35,231 nucleotides of DNA from Gammaproteobacteria bacterium (lineage in GTDB: Bacteria; Pseudomonadota; Gammaproteobacteria; Steroidobacterales; Woeseiaceae), in the NCBI GenBank assembly GCA_029863125.1, contig JAOTWB010000001.1, forward strand, positions 143,605 through 178,835, given 5' to 3'. The notes under the pieces are model-generated. The model searched no databases, was not told the DNA's origin, and was given only the letters and a program-made list of their open reading frames with translations. Within the stretch, counting starts at the first letter, position 1. Every line of letters starts with the position of its first letter. The position numbers were made by a program, and so were the translations under genes. Positions 8,320 through 16,585 of the stretch are shown in pieces.

Positions 8320-9816
8320 ATGTTACCGCACCAGGACGTCGTTGCCGAGATTTCGCGCCTGCCCGATGGGCCGCAGATAGGTGCGTTCTTCGATTTCGAC
8401 GGCACCGTTATCTCCGGCTACTCGGCGTTCGCGTTCATCGAGGAACAAATCAAGCGCGGCCACCTGTCGCCTCGCGAGCTCGTCGAACTCGTCGGCGCCA
8501 TGGCCAGCTTCGGCCTCGGCAAAATGGGTTTTTCCGCCATGATGCTCGGCATGGCTCAGTTTCTTCGCGGTATTCGTGAGGACAGCTACGCAGCTTTCGG
8601 GCGCGAGTTGTTCGAGTCGCACATTGCCCGCCAGATATACCCGGAATCCCGAGCGCTGGTCGACGCGCATTTGCGCAAGGGGCACACGGTCGCGATCATT
8701 TCGTCGGCAACGCCCTACCAGGTCGAGCCGGCCGCGCATGACCTCAATATCGAAAACGTACTTTGCACGCGCCTGGAAGTTAAGAAAGGCATGTTTACGG
8801 GAGCCGTTATCAGGCCCACCTGTTTTGGTCCGGGAAAGGTCACAGCGGCCGAATCGCTGGTTGAAAAATTCGGTGTCGATCTCGATCAGAGTTTTTTCTA
8901 TTCGGATAGCGACGACGATATTCAGCTGCTCGAGCGCGTCGGCAATCCCCGGCCGCTGAATCCGAACAAGAAACTGTTGGCCATTGCCGAAAACAGGGGC
9001 TGGCCCGTGCGCAGGTTCGGTAGTCGGGGGCACACGCAGGTCACAGACTGGATTCGTTCATTGCTGGTACCTGCCAGCCTGGTCGGCTCTTTCCTTGCAG
9101 GTTTACCCATATGGGCGCTCACCGGCTCCCGGCGTGAGGCCCTGAATTTCTCTGTGTCGGTATTCGCGGATACCGCGAGCGCACTGATCGGCCTGAACCT
9201 CAAGGTCAGGGGCGAGCAGCACTTGTGGTCGCATCGGCCCGCCGTCTTTGTATTCAATCATCAGAGCAATGTCGACATGGTCATTATCGCGCGTCTGTTG
9301 CGACGCGATATCACCGGCGTCGGCAAACAAGAGATTCGTGATATGCCGGTGATCGGGCGGGTCATGGAAGCCGCCGGTATCGTGTTGATAGACCGGAGGA
9401 ACTCGGCCAGCGCCATCGAAGCGATGAAACCGCTCGTGGACGCCATGCGCGTCGAGGGCAAGTCGGTTTGCCTCTCTCCGGAGGGCACGCGCGCACCGAC
9501 CATCCAGCTCGCGACATTCAAAAAGGGCGCATTCCATCTCGCGATGCAGGCGGGTGTGCCGATTGTGCCGATCGTCATTCAGAACTCCGGCGACGTCCAG
9601 CCGAAAGGCGACATGCTGTATCACCCGGGTACTGTTGAGGTCGAGGTACTGCCGCCGGTTGATACCAGCAAGTGGTCCGCGGAGACCATTGACAAGCACG
9701 TGGCCGACGTAAGGGCGCTGTACCTGCGAGCCCTCGACCAAGACCCTGAGTCGAGAAAACCGCGGTCTTCCAGGGTGGTGTTAACCGATGTGTCCGCGGG
9801 CGGAGCACGTGAGTGA
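8320..9816 (+). CDS. HAD-IB phosphatase fused to 1-acylglycerol-3-phosphate acyltransferase (PlsC)
   Basis: A 498-residue two-domain protein. The N-terminal half is a HAD-superfamily hydrolase (IB type): the nucleophile motif FFDFDGTV with Asp25 and Asp27, the ISSATPY motif, and the acidic FYSDSDDD motif near 190-197. The C-terminal half is a PlsC acyltransferase: NHQSNVD with His314 and Asp319, GIVLIDRRN, PEGTR with Glu388, and the VPIVPIVI strand. A hydrophobic stretch near 245-260 (LVGSFLAGLPIWALTG) separates them. The family is expected to acylate lysophosphatidate; the HAD half might act on a phosphorylated lipid intermediate, but this is inference. ATG 8320 follows GGAGGG closely. The next gene starts inside its stop codon region (four-base overlap), implying coupled translation. 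Confidence 0.88.
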   Translation: MLPHQDVVAEISRLPDGPQIGAFFDFDGTVISGYSAFAFIEEQIKRGHLSPRELVELVGAMASFGLGKMGFSAMMLGMAQFLRGIREDSYAAFGRELFESHIARQIYPESRALVDAHLRKGHTVAIISSATPYQVEPAAHDLNIENVLCTRLEVKKGMFTGAVIRPTCFGPGKVTAAESLVEKFGVDLDQSFFYSDSDDDIQLLERVGNPRPLNPNKKLLAIAENRGWPVRRFGSRGHTQVTDWIRSLLVPASLVGSFLAGLPIWALTGSRREALNFSVSVFADTASALIGLNLKVRGEQHLWSHRPAVFVFNHQSNVDMVIIARLLRRDITGVGKQEIRDMPVIGRVMEAAGIVLIDRRNSASAIEAMKPLVDAMRVEGKSVCLSPEGTRAPTIQLATFKKGAFHLAMQAGVPIVPIVIQNSGDVQPKGDMLYHPGTVEVEVLPPVDTSKWSAETIDKHVADVRALYLRALDQDPESRKPRSSRVVLTDVSAGGARE

Positions 9817-12113
9817 AGGTCAGCCCCTGGCCGACCAATGACACCAGGAACGTACTCATTGTTCTGGATGCCGCTCACCGGATAGAACAGCAGCACCTCG
9901 AATCCTGGCTGGAGCGCGAACGCAACAAACGTGGTTATTCCGGCACGGTCGAGCACATCGTGCTTCCGCTCTCCGAATCAGCAGAGGATCTTCCTGCCGG
10001 AAAACTGTTCGGCGTCCCGCAGGTGACGGACGATACCCTCGTCGTGCCCGTGCGAGTCGTATGGCTGAAAGGACTGGACGTGAAAGGCACAACGCCCAGG
10101 CTTCGCGACCTGTTGCTCGGCAGCCCAAGGCGCCCGGGGCCGATGAGAGCGCGGTATATCCTGAAAAAGCACCCGATGCGAGCCAAGTGCATCAGCGGCA
10201 GGCCGGCAACATTCGAGGAACTGCGGCAGCGGCTGGAGCACCGGCTCGGCGCGACACCGGACCGCGATCAGCTGGCCCAGTTCGTAGCCGGACAGGCGAG
10301 CATCGCGCTGGACATCGCGGAACGGCGCCTGCGCGGCAGTCGCTACAAGGTTCCCCGACACGTCGCTCATAACCTGAAATCACGCCGCGAGTTCGTTGAC
10401 GCGCTGCAGGATCTGAGCGCTGAAACGGGGCGCTCGATCAGCGACCTGAAGGCCGAGGCCGACAAAATACTCAAAGAGTTGATCTCGGTTCCCCAGGCTT
10501 TCTGGCTGGACATGAGCTACCTGCTCAATCGCACGATCTCGACGCTGGGCTACGACAAAGAGATAGTCGTGGACCGGGAAGTCTTGCAGCGCATTCGGCG
10601 GATCAGCAAGCAGCACCCCACGGCGATTCTGTGTACTCACAAGACCCACGTTGATTTTCCGGCATTGAACAAGGTGATGTTTGATCATGATTTTCCGGCA
10701 CTGCATACGATGGGCGGCGTGAACATGGCTTTTGCCGGAATCGGTTTCCTTGCGCGCCGCGCCGGCGTGATCTTTATCAGGCGCAGCTTCAATGATGACC
10801 TGCTCTACAAGCTCATATTACGACAGTACATCGGCTACCTGATGGAAAAAAACTTTCCGCTGAGCTGGGCGTTCGAAGGCACCCGGTCGAGGGTCGGGAA
10901 GCTCATGCCGCCGAAGTACGGGATCCTGAAATACGTCCTTGATGCGGCACACGCCAACGATTCGCGTAAGCTACATATCATCCCGGTCGCCCTGAACTAC
11001 GACCTGATCAGCGACGTTCGCGACTATGCCAGGGAACAGTCCGGTCGCAAGAAACGGCCCGAAAGCTTGCGCTGGTTTCTCGGCTATATGCGCAGCCTCA
11101 ACAAGCCGATGGGCAAGATCTATATGAACTTTGGCGAACCTGTCGTGCTCGACGAAGTGCCGTCCGGCGAAGACCGCATTGCATTGGCCAAGATCGCTCT
11201 CCAGGCGGGCGTCGAAGCCAATCGAGTGACTCCCATAACGCTGGCGTCTCTGGCAACGATGCTATTGCTGGGCAGTTCGCCCCGCGCGTTAACGCGTCAC
11301 GAGCTGGCAATCGAGATCAAGGAGGTCGTGCTATGGGCCAATGCCAGGAACATCAAGATCACCCGTCATTTCGAGATCGAAAATGAATCGGAGTTGGCCG
11401 CGATGGCCAAGGTGTTGGTAAATAACGGGATGCTCACACGCTATGACGACGGCCCCGAGGAAGTCTATGCGATCGCGCCCAGGCAACACGGCGTCGCGAA
11501 TTATTATCGAAACACGACCATTCACCATTTCGTCACGAAGGCCATCGCAGAACTGGCGCTGCTCCGTGCTTCGACGGACCAGCAGGCACCTTTGCAGACA
11601 TTCTGGGAAGAGGTGAATCGACTTCGGGACCTGTTCAAGTTCGAGTTCTTCTACGCACCACGCGAAGCGTTTCATCATGAAGTTGCCGGGGAACTGCGGC
11701 GGTACGCTGCCGATTGGGAAGAAAAGCTGGCGCAGGAAGCCGAATTCGCAAGCAGGCTGCTGCGCAGCTTCAGGCCGCTGGTCGCGTACGCGACGCTGAC
11801 TCAATTCGTTGAGGCCTACTTTGTTGTCGCCGATGTCGCGGCTATCACGCCCCCGGAAAAGGCATTGCAACACGACGACTGCCTGAGGCGGTGTTTCCCG
11901 TACGGGAGAGAAGCTTACCTGCGACAGCGCATCAGCAGCGAGGCGTCTATCGGCAAGCAATTGTTTGAAAACGGCTATAAATGGATCGAGAATCGAGGTC
12001 TTGCCGGAGCGGGCGACGAAGATATAGCCGAACGCCGGGTCCAGGCGAGTCAGGGTCTCCGCGAGTTGATGCATCGCCTGCAGCAGATAAAAGCGCTCGC
12101 GCTGCCTGTATGA
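9813..12113 (+). CDS. plsB: Glycerol-3-phosphate 1-O-acyltransferase, PlsB-like
   Basis: Membrane-associated enzyme expected to acylate glycerol-3-phosphate at position 1, the first step of glycerolipid synthesis. The 766-residue length is near that of E. coli PlsB (807). The acyltransferase core shows THKTHVDF with His276 and Asp281 (HX4D), the GVIFIRRSF block, FEGTRSRVGKL with Glu355, and IIPVALNYD. The start is a GTG at 9813 that overlaps the upstream stop as GTGA, with GGAG about ten bases before it. The C-terminal third is helical and typical of long PlsB proteins rather than PlsC. It could be a second PlsB paralogue dedicated to storage lipid, since it sits between a PlsC fusion and a WS/DGAT gene; a search of the rest of the genome would tell. 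Confidence 0.85.
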   Translation: MKVSPWPTNDTRNVLIVLDAAHRIEQQHLESWLERERNKRGYSGTVEHIVLPLSESAEDLPAGKLFGVPQVTDDTLVVPVRVVWLKGLDVKGTTPRLRDLLLGSPRRPGPMRARYILKKHPMRAKCISGRPATFEELRQRLEHRLGATPDRDQLAQFVAGQASIALDIAERRLRGSRYKVPRHVAHNLKSRREFVDALQDLSAETGRSISDLKAEADKILKELISVPQAFWLDMSYLLNRTISTLGYDKEIVVDREVLQRIRRISKQHPTAILCTHKTHVDFPALNKVMFDHDFPALHTMGGVNMAFAGIGFLARRAGVIFIRRSFNDDLLYKLILRQYIGYLMEKNFPLSWAFEGTRSRVGKLMPPKYGILKYVLDAAHANDSRKLHIIPVALNYDLISDVRDYAREQSGRKKRPESLRWFLGYMRSLNKPMGKIYMNFGEPVVLDEVPSGEDRIALAKIALQAGVEANRVTPITLASLATMLLLGSSPRALTRHELAIEIKEVVLWANARNIKITRHFEIENESELAAMAKVLVNNGMLTRYDDGPEEVYAIAPRQHGVANYYRNTTIHHFVTKAIAELALLRASTDQQAPLQTFWEEVNRLRDLFKFEFFYAPREAFHHEVAGELRRYAADWEEKLAQEAEFASRLLRSFRPLVAYATLTQFVEAYFVVADVAAITPPEKALQHDDCLRRCFPYGREAYLRQRISSEASIGKQLFENGYKWIENRGLAGAGDEDIAERRVQASQGLRELMHRLQQIKALALPV

Positions 12114-12129
12114 AATTGGAGTAAGACGA

Positions 12130-13593
12130 ATGGATCAGTTGAGCCCACAGGACGCCCAGTTCCTGTATTTGGAGTCAGAAGATAACCTGACGCACGTTAC
12201 ATCGATCGCCATTTTCGATCCAACGACGGTGCCCGGCGGCGCAGTCGTTCGCTTCAAGGATATCCTGACACACATCGAAGGACGTCTGCACATGAGTCCG
12301 CTGTTCAAACGGCGGCTCGTACGGGTGCCGCTCGAACTCGACTTTCCTTACTGGGTGGACGACGAGAATTTCGATCTCGAGTATCACGTCAGGCACGGTC
12401 GACTCCCCAAGCCCGGAGACTGGCGGCAGTTCTGCATTCACATGGCGCGTTATCACTCGCGGCCACTGGATATGAGCCGCCCACTCTGGGAGATGTTTGT
12501 TGTCGAAGGCCTCGATAACATCGACTGGCTCCCCAAAGGAAGTTACGCCATCGCGGCTAAAATTCATCATGCCGCCGTCGACGGCACGGCAATCATCGAT
12601 TTCTTCGGCGCGATGGCCGACATCGACAACAAGGGCACGCCGGCGATGCCACTCAACATGACGAAACTGCGACGCAGCCCGCAGCCCAGCCTGCTGGATA
12701 TGGCCGTGCGGGCCACATGGCATACGATACGTTCACCCCTCGGGATGACCGACGCCGTCATGCGCGCCGTACCGAGCCTGTACAACCTCGCGCAGAGCGC
12801 ATTAAGCTCGCAGAAAAAAAACAATCAACGCGTGCCCGACACGCGCTTCAACAGTGTGGTTTCCGCGCAAAAGATGTTCGATGCCCGGGCATTCCCGCTG
12901 GCGGACCTGAAAGCGGTGCGCACGGCCGTTCCCGGCAGCACGATCAACGACGTCGTTCTTGCGATTTGCGGTGGCGGCCTGCGCTATTACCTGCAGCACC
13001 ATGATGAGCTGCCTGATGAATCATTGGTGGCCTGGGTGCCGATAAATGCGCGTAAAGGCGCCGCGTCCGACGCCGATTCACCGGGCAACGACATTACCTC
13101 GATGACGACGCCAATCTGTACAAATGTCGAAGATCCTGTCGACCGCCTGATCTGCGTCCATAACGCGACGCAGCAAAGCAAGGCAGCAAAAGCCGGCATG
13201 TCGGCACGATTGATGACCGACCTCAGCAAGCACGTACCGGCGTCAACCCTGGTCATGGCCAGCCGCCTGGTACTGCGGGCCAGCACGACGGTTCGCATGT
13301 GCAACCTGTTCATCTCGAACGTGCCGGGGCCGCAGGTGCCCCTGTACATGAACGGCGCCCGTCAGGTGGGCAGTTTCGGAATGGCACCGCTGGCCAACGG
13401 CATGGGCTTGTTCATTGCGACACCCAGCTACAATGGGCAGATGTCGTTCAACGTCACATCAACACGAGAAATTCTGCCGGACATTGACTTTTTCGTCGAC
13501 TGCCTCGAGCGGTCGCTGGCCGATTTGAAAGCCGCCGCCAAGCCGGCCAGGAAGAAACATGCAACGAAGACGATCCGCGCCGTTAAAGCGTAG
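12130..13593 (+). CDS. Wax ester synthase / diacylglycerol acyltransferase (WS/DGAT)
   Basis: Enzyme expected to join an acyl-CoA to a fatty alcohol or diacylglycerol, giving wax ester or triacylglycerol, at the inner face of the membrane. The 487-residue product begins with the typical SPQDAQFLYLE block and has the catalytic HHAAVDG motif at 146-152, with His147 as the expected base. It also carries the GSTINDVVLAICGGGLRYYL segment and the C-terminal block SNVPGP...YMNGA...GLFIATPSYNGQMSFNVTS, all characteristic of the family. The C-terminus is Lys/Ala-rich (KPARKKHATKTIRAVKA). It lies 16 bases after plsB, so the three lipid genes are probably one operon. Its last 11 bases overlap the 3' end of the converging hydrolase gene. 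Confidence 0.93.
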   Translation: MDQLSPQDAQFLYLESEDNLTHVTSIAIFDPTTVPGGAVVRFKDILTHIEGRLHMSPLFKRRLVRVPLELDFPYWVDDENFDLEYHVRHGRLPKPGDWRQFCIHMARYHSRPLDMSRPLWEMFVVEGLDNIDWLPKGSYAIAAKIHHAAVDGTAIIDFFGAMADIDNKGTPAMPLNMTKLRRSPQPSLLDMAVRATWHTIRSPLGMTDAVMRAVPSLYNLAQSALSSQKKNNQRVPDTRFNSVVSAQKMFDARAFPLADLKAVRTAVPGSTINDVVLAICGGGLRYYLQHHDELPDESLVAWVPINARKGAASDADSPGNDITSMTTPICTNVEDPVDRLICVHNATQQSKAAKAGMSARLMTDLSKHVPASTLVMASRLVLRASTTVRMCNLFISNVPGPQVPLYMNGARQVGSFGMAPLANGMGLFIATPSYNGQMSFNVTSTREILPDIDFFVDCLERSLADLKAAAKPARKKHATKTIRAVKA

Positions 13594-14530
13594 CCGCGCG
13601 GCAATCGTGCAGAAACTGCAGGTGCACTGCCGCGGATTTTGCGGGACGCTCGAGCATCGGCACGTGCCCCGTCTCCTCAAAGACGACGCAGCGATTGTTC
13701 GGAATGCGGGCTTTCAGCACCTCGACACAGCTGACGTCGATGAGCCGGTCCTGGCGTCCCCAGATGACCAAGGTAGGCGCAGCGATTGCCCGCAGCTGAT
13801 CGTTCAACGGCTGGTCCAGCAACTCCTTTGCCATCGACCAGAAGATTGCCTCCAGGAAAGGCCGGTGCGCGATCAGATCTTCGCAGTACGGTTGCTTGAT
13901 AAATCCCGGGAGCGGCAATGGCCGATGAACAATAAACGCTAGCAGCCTGTCGAATTCTTCCGGCGACGACACGGTCAACAGGCTCTCGCCGTTTTCGGTC
14001 GCAATCTGCAGTTCGCTCTTGGTATTACCAAGTACGCCGGCGGAATTGAGCAGTGCGAGGCTCAGGATTCTGTTGGCATACTTGAGCGTGAATTTTAGCG
14101 CGATGAATCCGCCCATCGAATTGCCGCCGACATGAAACCTGTCGATTCCCATCGCATCGGCGAATGCGAGCAGCCACCTTGCCTGCGCATCCATGCGATA
14201 GTCCCCGTTCGGGTCGCGCGCATTGTCGCCAAAACCCGGCAGGTCCGGAATGATGACGCGGTAGCCTTTTCGGAGATAGCGCGCATACATCGGCCAGTTG
14301 TCCTTGTCGCCGCTGAAGCCGTGCAGCAGGAGCAGCGCTTCACCGGATGTCGGGCCACCCTCAAGATAAGGCCAGCGAGTACCCTGAAACTCGACGGACC
14401 GCGTCCTGAACCCCATGATTCTGCGCATGGCGAGCAGCAGCAAGCGAAGAAATTGCCGCGGGTATGCAAAACGAAAAATAACGACGACGACAATGAGGGC
14501 CGCCGCCGCGATGAGCATGTTGCTGATCAC
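13583..14530 (-). CDS. Alpha/beta hydrolase, probable membrane-anchored lipase or esterase
   Basis: A 315-residue serine hydrolase with an N-terminal transmembrane anchor (about 5-20). The fold is clear: LLLHGFSGDKDNWP oxyanion region at 67-80, nucleophile elbow GGNSMGG with Ser138, then Asp261 in WGRQDRLID and His289 in ETGHVPMLERP, giving a complete catalytic triad. It resembles monoacylglycerol lipases and esterases of gammaproteobacteria. The start is either GTG 14530, one base after the stop of the upstream patatin gene, or ATG 14518; I used the former, which keeps the genes coupled. Being downstream of a DUF3336-patatin gene and opposite a neutral-lipid synthesis operon suggests a part in lipid breakdown, which is inference. 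Confidence 0.85.
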   Translation of the reverse strand: MISNMLIAAAALIVVVVIFRFAYPRQFLRLLLLAMRRIMGFRTRSVEFQGTRWPYLEGGPTSGEALLLLHGFSGDKDNWPMYARYLRKGYRVIIPDLPGFGDNARDPNGDYRMDAQARWLLAFADAMGIDRFHVGGNSMGGFIALKFTLKYANRILSLALLNSAGVLGNTKSELQIATENGESLLTVSSPEEFDRLLAFIVHRPLPLPGFIKQPYCEDLIAHRPFLEAIFWSMAKELLDQPLNDQLRAIAAPTLVIWGRQDRLIDVSCVEVLKARIPNNRCVVFEETGHVPMLERPAKSAAVHLQFLHDCRAATL

Positions 14531-14531
14531 A

Positions 14532-16004
14532 TCAGCCGGCCCGTCGTGAAACGCTACCGCGGAAACGCGGTTCGCGGCGATCGAGTGCCCTCAAGATCAG
14601 ATCGAGTTTTCTGCCGATCTTCGTCTGCACCCGGATCATCTCGATCTTCGGCCAGGTCGCCTTCTCGCCCATCTCGATAAGCTCGATAATTTCTTCGATC
14701 GATTTATGCGCCAGTAGCTTCAGCGGGTTGAACATGCGCTTTTCCGGCAGGATGTTGATATCGCCAAAGTAATCCTGATTGATAATGCTCAAGGCCACGT
14801 TTGTGACCTTGCTAACCGCGGGATTCCACGACAACGGTCTTTCGAGAATAGAAGCGCTGGCATTAATCCACTCACGCGCGGCGCGCCCGCTGGCAAGCCT
14901 TACGGTTGTAAAAAGATCTCTTTTTCTTTTCGTATCGGTAACAAACGGGAAGATGTGCGGATTGATCTGGCTGACGATGAAATGATTGGCACCATAAAGA
15001 CGCGCCAGGCGTTTTGCCGGAATGTCGTCGCTTAACGAGCCGTCGACCCATCGGCGCGACGGCAGGTAGGGCTGCTTTTGTCCCTTGTCATTCTTGGCGG
15101 CAAGCGCGACGGACGGGTAAAACCCGGGAACTGCGGCAGAAGCCATGACCGACTCACGAACATAAACGTTCGGCGTCGTGATCGAATTCAGGAGGCGTGA
15201 CGTCTGGTGCTTTTCGGCGGCCGCAATGGAGATGTTCAGATGCCGGCCCGTGCGTTCGAAGGCCTCCTGGAACGTGAGATCCGGTATCAGGCGATTGAGC
15301 GCCTCCTGGACGTCTTCCGTTTTCGCCACTTCTGGCCTGAACGCCTCAAACCGCGTGAACAGCCGCTCGTCGCGCTCCATTTCGTGCACCAGGTTCTCAG
15401 GCTTGAGCATGTCCTCCAGTTCTTCGTCGTCGTGTACGCCGACCAGGCTGCCCACGACTGCACCGCCGCTGCTGCCCGACAGGACGCTTGGCAGCACGCC
15501 TTCCAGCCACAGGGCCTTGACGACACCGATGTGAAAGAACAACAGCGAGCCGGCGCCGCTCATCATCAGCGCCGAGCAGCCGTAGCAGTGCTGGGCGCGC
15601 CGGAAAAAATCCAGGCGCTCCATCATCGGAATGTCAGCAGCCTTTTCGCTCGCTAGCATTTCCAGAGCGTCAACGACCTCGTCGACATAATCGACGATCA
15701 GCTTCTTCGTGCTGAATTTCGATTTGCCGTAGAGCGCCGAACTGCCCATGCCGTCAATGTTGCCGTGCAGCCCTTCATTTAACGCGAACAGCACGGCGGC
15801 ATGATCGTTCTTGGCCCGCAGGCGGCGCAGCCGCCGCAAACGCCGACGAATAGACGTGTAGTCGAAATGTTTGGACTCGTCCGATTTTTGCCATCGCAAC
15901 ACGCCCGATTTCTTGTCGTGCGCGATCGCTGCGGCTTTCCACTCGTCGTACGTGCGAGCTTCTGCCATATCCGCTTCGAGGCGTTTCGTCGCTGAAAATA
16001 TCAT
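14532..16004 (-). CDS. DUF3336-patatin family acylglycerol lipase
   Basis: A 490-residue patatin-fold lipase. The N-terminal region (about 15-140: YDEWKAAAIAHDKKSG..., Arg-rich RRRLRRLRRLRAKND) fits DUF3336, the domain found in yeast Tgl3/Tgl4-type and plant SDP1-type triacylglycerol lipases. The patatin domain follows with MMSGAGSLLFFHIGVVKAL, nucleophile elbow SGSSGGAVVG (Ser179) and the Asp-Gly motif RWVDGSLSDD (Asp321), so the Ser-Asp dyad is intact. No signal peptide is present, so it should act in the cytoplasm. The start is ATG 16004; an in-frame ATG at 15968 is possible and neither has a strong ribosome-binding site. It is followed by the alpha/beta hydrolase with almost no gap. A role in mobilising stored triacylglycerol is inferred from the family and from the WS/DGAT operon opposite. 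Confidence 0.87.
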   Translation of the reverse strand: MIFSATKRLEADMAEARTYDEWKAAAIAHDKKSGVLRWQKSDESKHFDYTSIRRRLRRLRRLRAKNDHAAVLFALNEGLHGNIDGMGSSALYGKSKFSTKKLIVDYVDEVVDALEMLASEKAADIPMMERLDFFRRAQHCYGCSALMMSGAGSLLFFHIGVVKALWLEGVLPSVLSGSSGGAVVGSLVGVHDDEELEDMLKPENLVHEMERDERLFTRFEAFRPEVAKTEDVQEALNRLIPDLTFQEAFERTGRHLNISIAAAEKHQTSRLLNSITTPNVYVRESVMASAAVPGFYPSVALAAKNDKGQKQPYLPSRRWVDGSLSDDIPAKRLARLYGANHFIVSQINPHIFPFVTDTKRKRDLFTTVRLASGRAAREWINASASILERPLSWNPAVSKVTNVALSIINQDYFGDINILPEKRMFNPLKLLAHKSIEEIIELIEMGEKATWPKIEMIRVQTKIGRKLDLILRALDRREPRFRGSVSRRAG

Positions 16005-16186
16005 GTCTGATCTGCGCTCGTGCTGCCCTTATTTAAACCAGCATACACGCTAATTCGTTGCAAAAAGAGCCGATAGGTCGCTTTTTTGATAGCAGAATAC
16101 CCCTATTCTTCCGGCTCCATTCGCGGTGTACATTTAGGCAAGCAGGCAGCGCGAGGCCTGCAGGCCCGGCGGGAGGCAAGAAATCG

Positions 16187-16489
16187 ATGACCAACAAGAA
16201 ACTGCTGGCGGCGATGCCGGATAGCCTGAAAACGATCGTGGAATCCGGCTACGCCATCTGGGCCAGCGAGGACGTGGACTCCGCGCTTCGCGACCGTTTT
16301 GACAGCGAACGTATACCCGTTGTCGGGGTCCGACATGTCCGGGTCTGGGGACTGCAGGTTGACGACGAACGCGTTCTTCCCGGGCACGAGCGAACGCAGA
16401 TCGAGGACGAGGAAATCTGGGAGGTCAACCTCGAGGCCAAGAACGGTTCCCGATACGAAGTGGAGTCAAAACTGCTGAAGCCTGCTTAA
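16187..16489 (+). CDS. Small conserved-looking protein of unknown function
   Basis: I do not recognise this 100-residue protein. It is soluble-looking and acidic, without signal peptide or membrane segment. It has a helical N-terminal half (LLAAMPDSLKTIVESGYAIW) and a C-terminal half that reads like beta strands (IPVVGVRHVRVWGLQVDDE, then EEIWEVNLEAKNGSRYEV). The ATG at 16187 has a GGGAGG ribosome-binding site about 10 bases upstream; the frame is open further 5' to 16058 but that part is basic, proline-rich and unlike coding sequence. It stands alone between the divergent patatin gene and the DUF1232-TauD fusion. Confidence 0.65.
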   Translation: MTNKKLLAAMPDSLKTIVESGYAIWASEDVDSALRDRFDSERIPVVGVRHVRVWGLQVDDERVLPGHERTQIEDEEIWEVNLEAKNGSRYEVESKLLKPA

Positions 16490-16585
16490 AACCGAGATTT
16501 CGCGTAGCGACGATACGAATCGTGGACTAAGCTTAATAGGAGTAGACGTTCGAATTTGCCCGGACACGCGCCCGGGAGGTGATGA

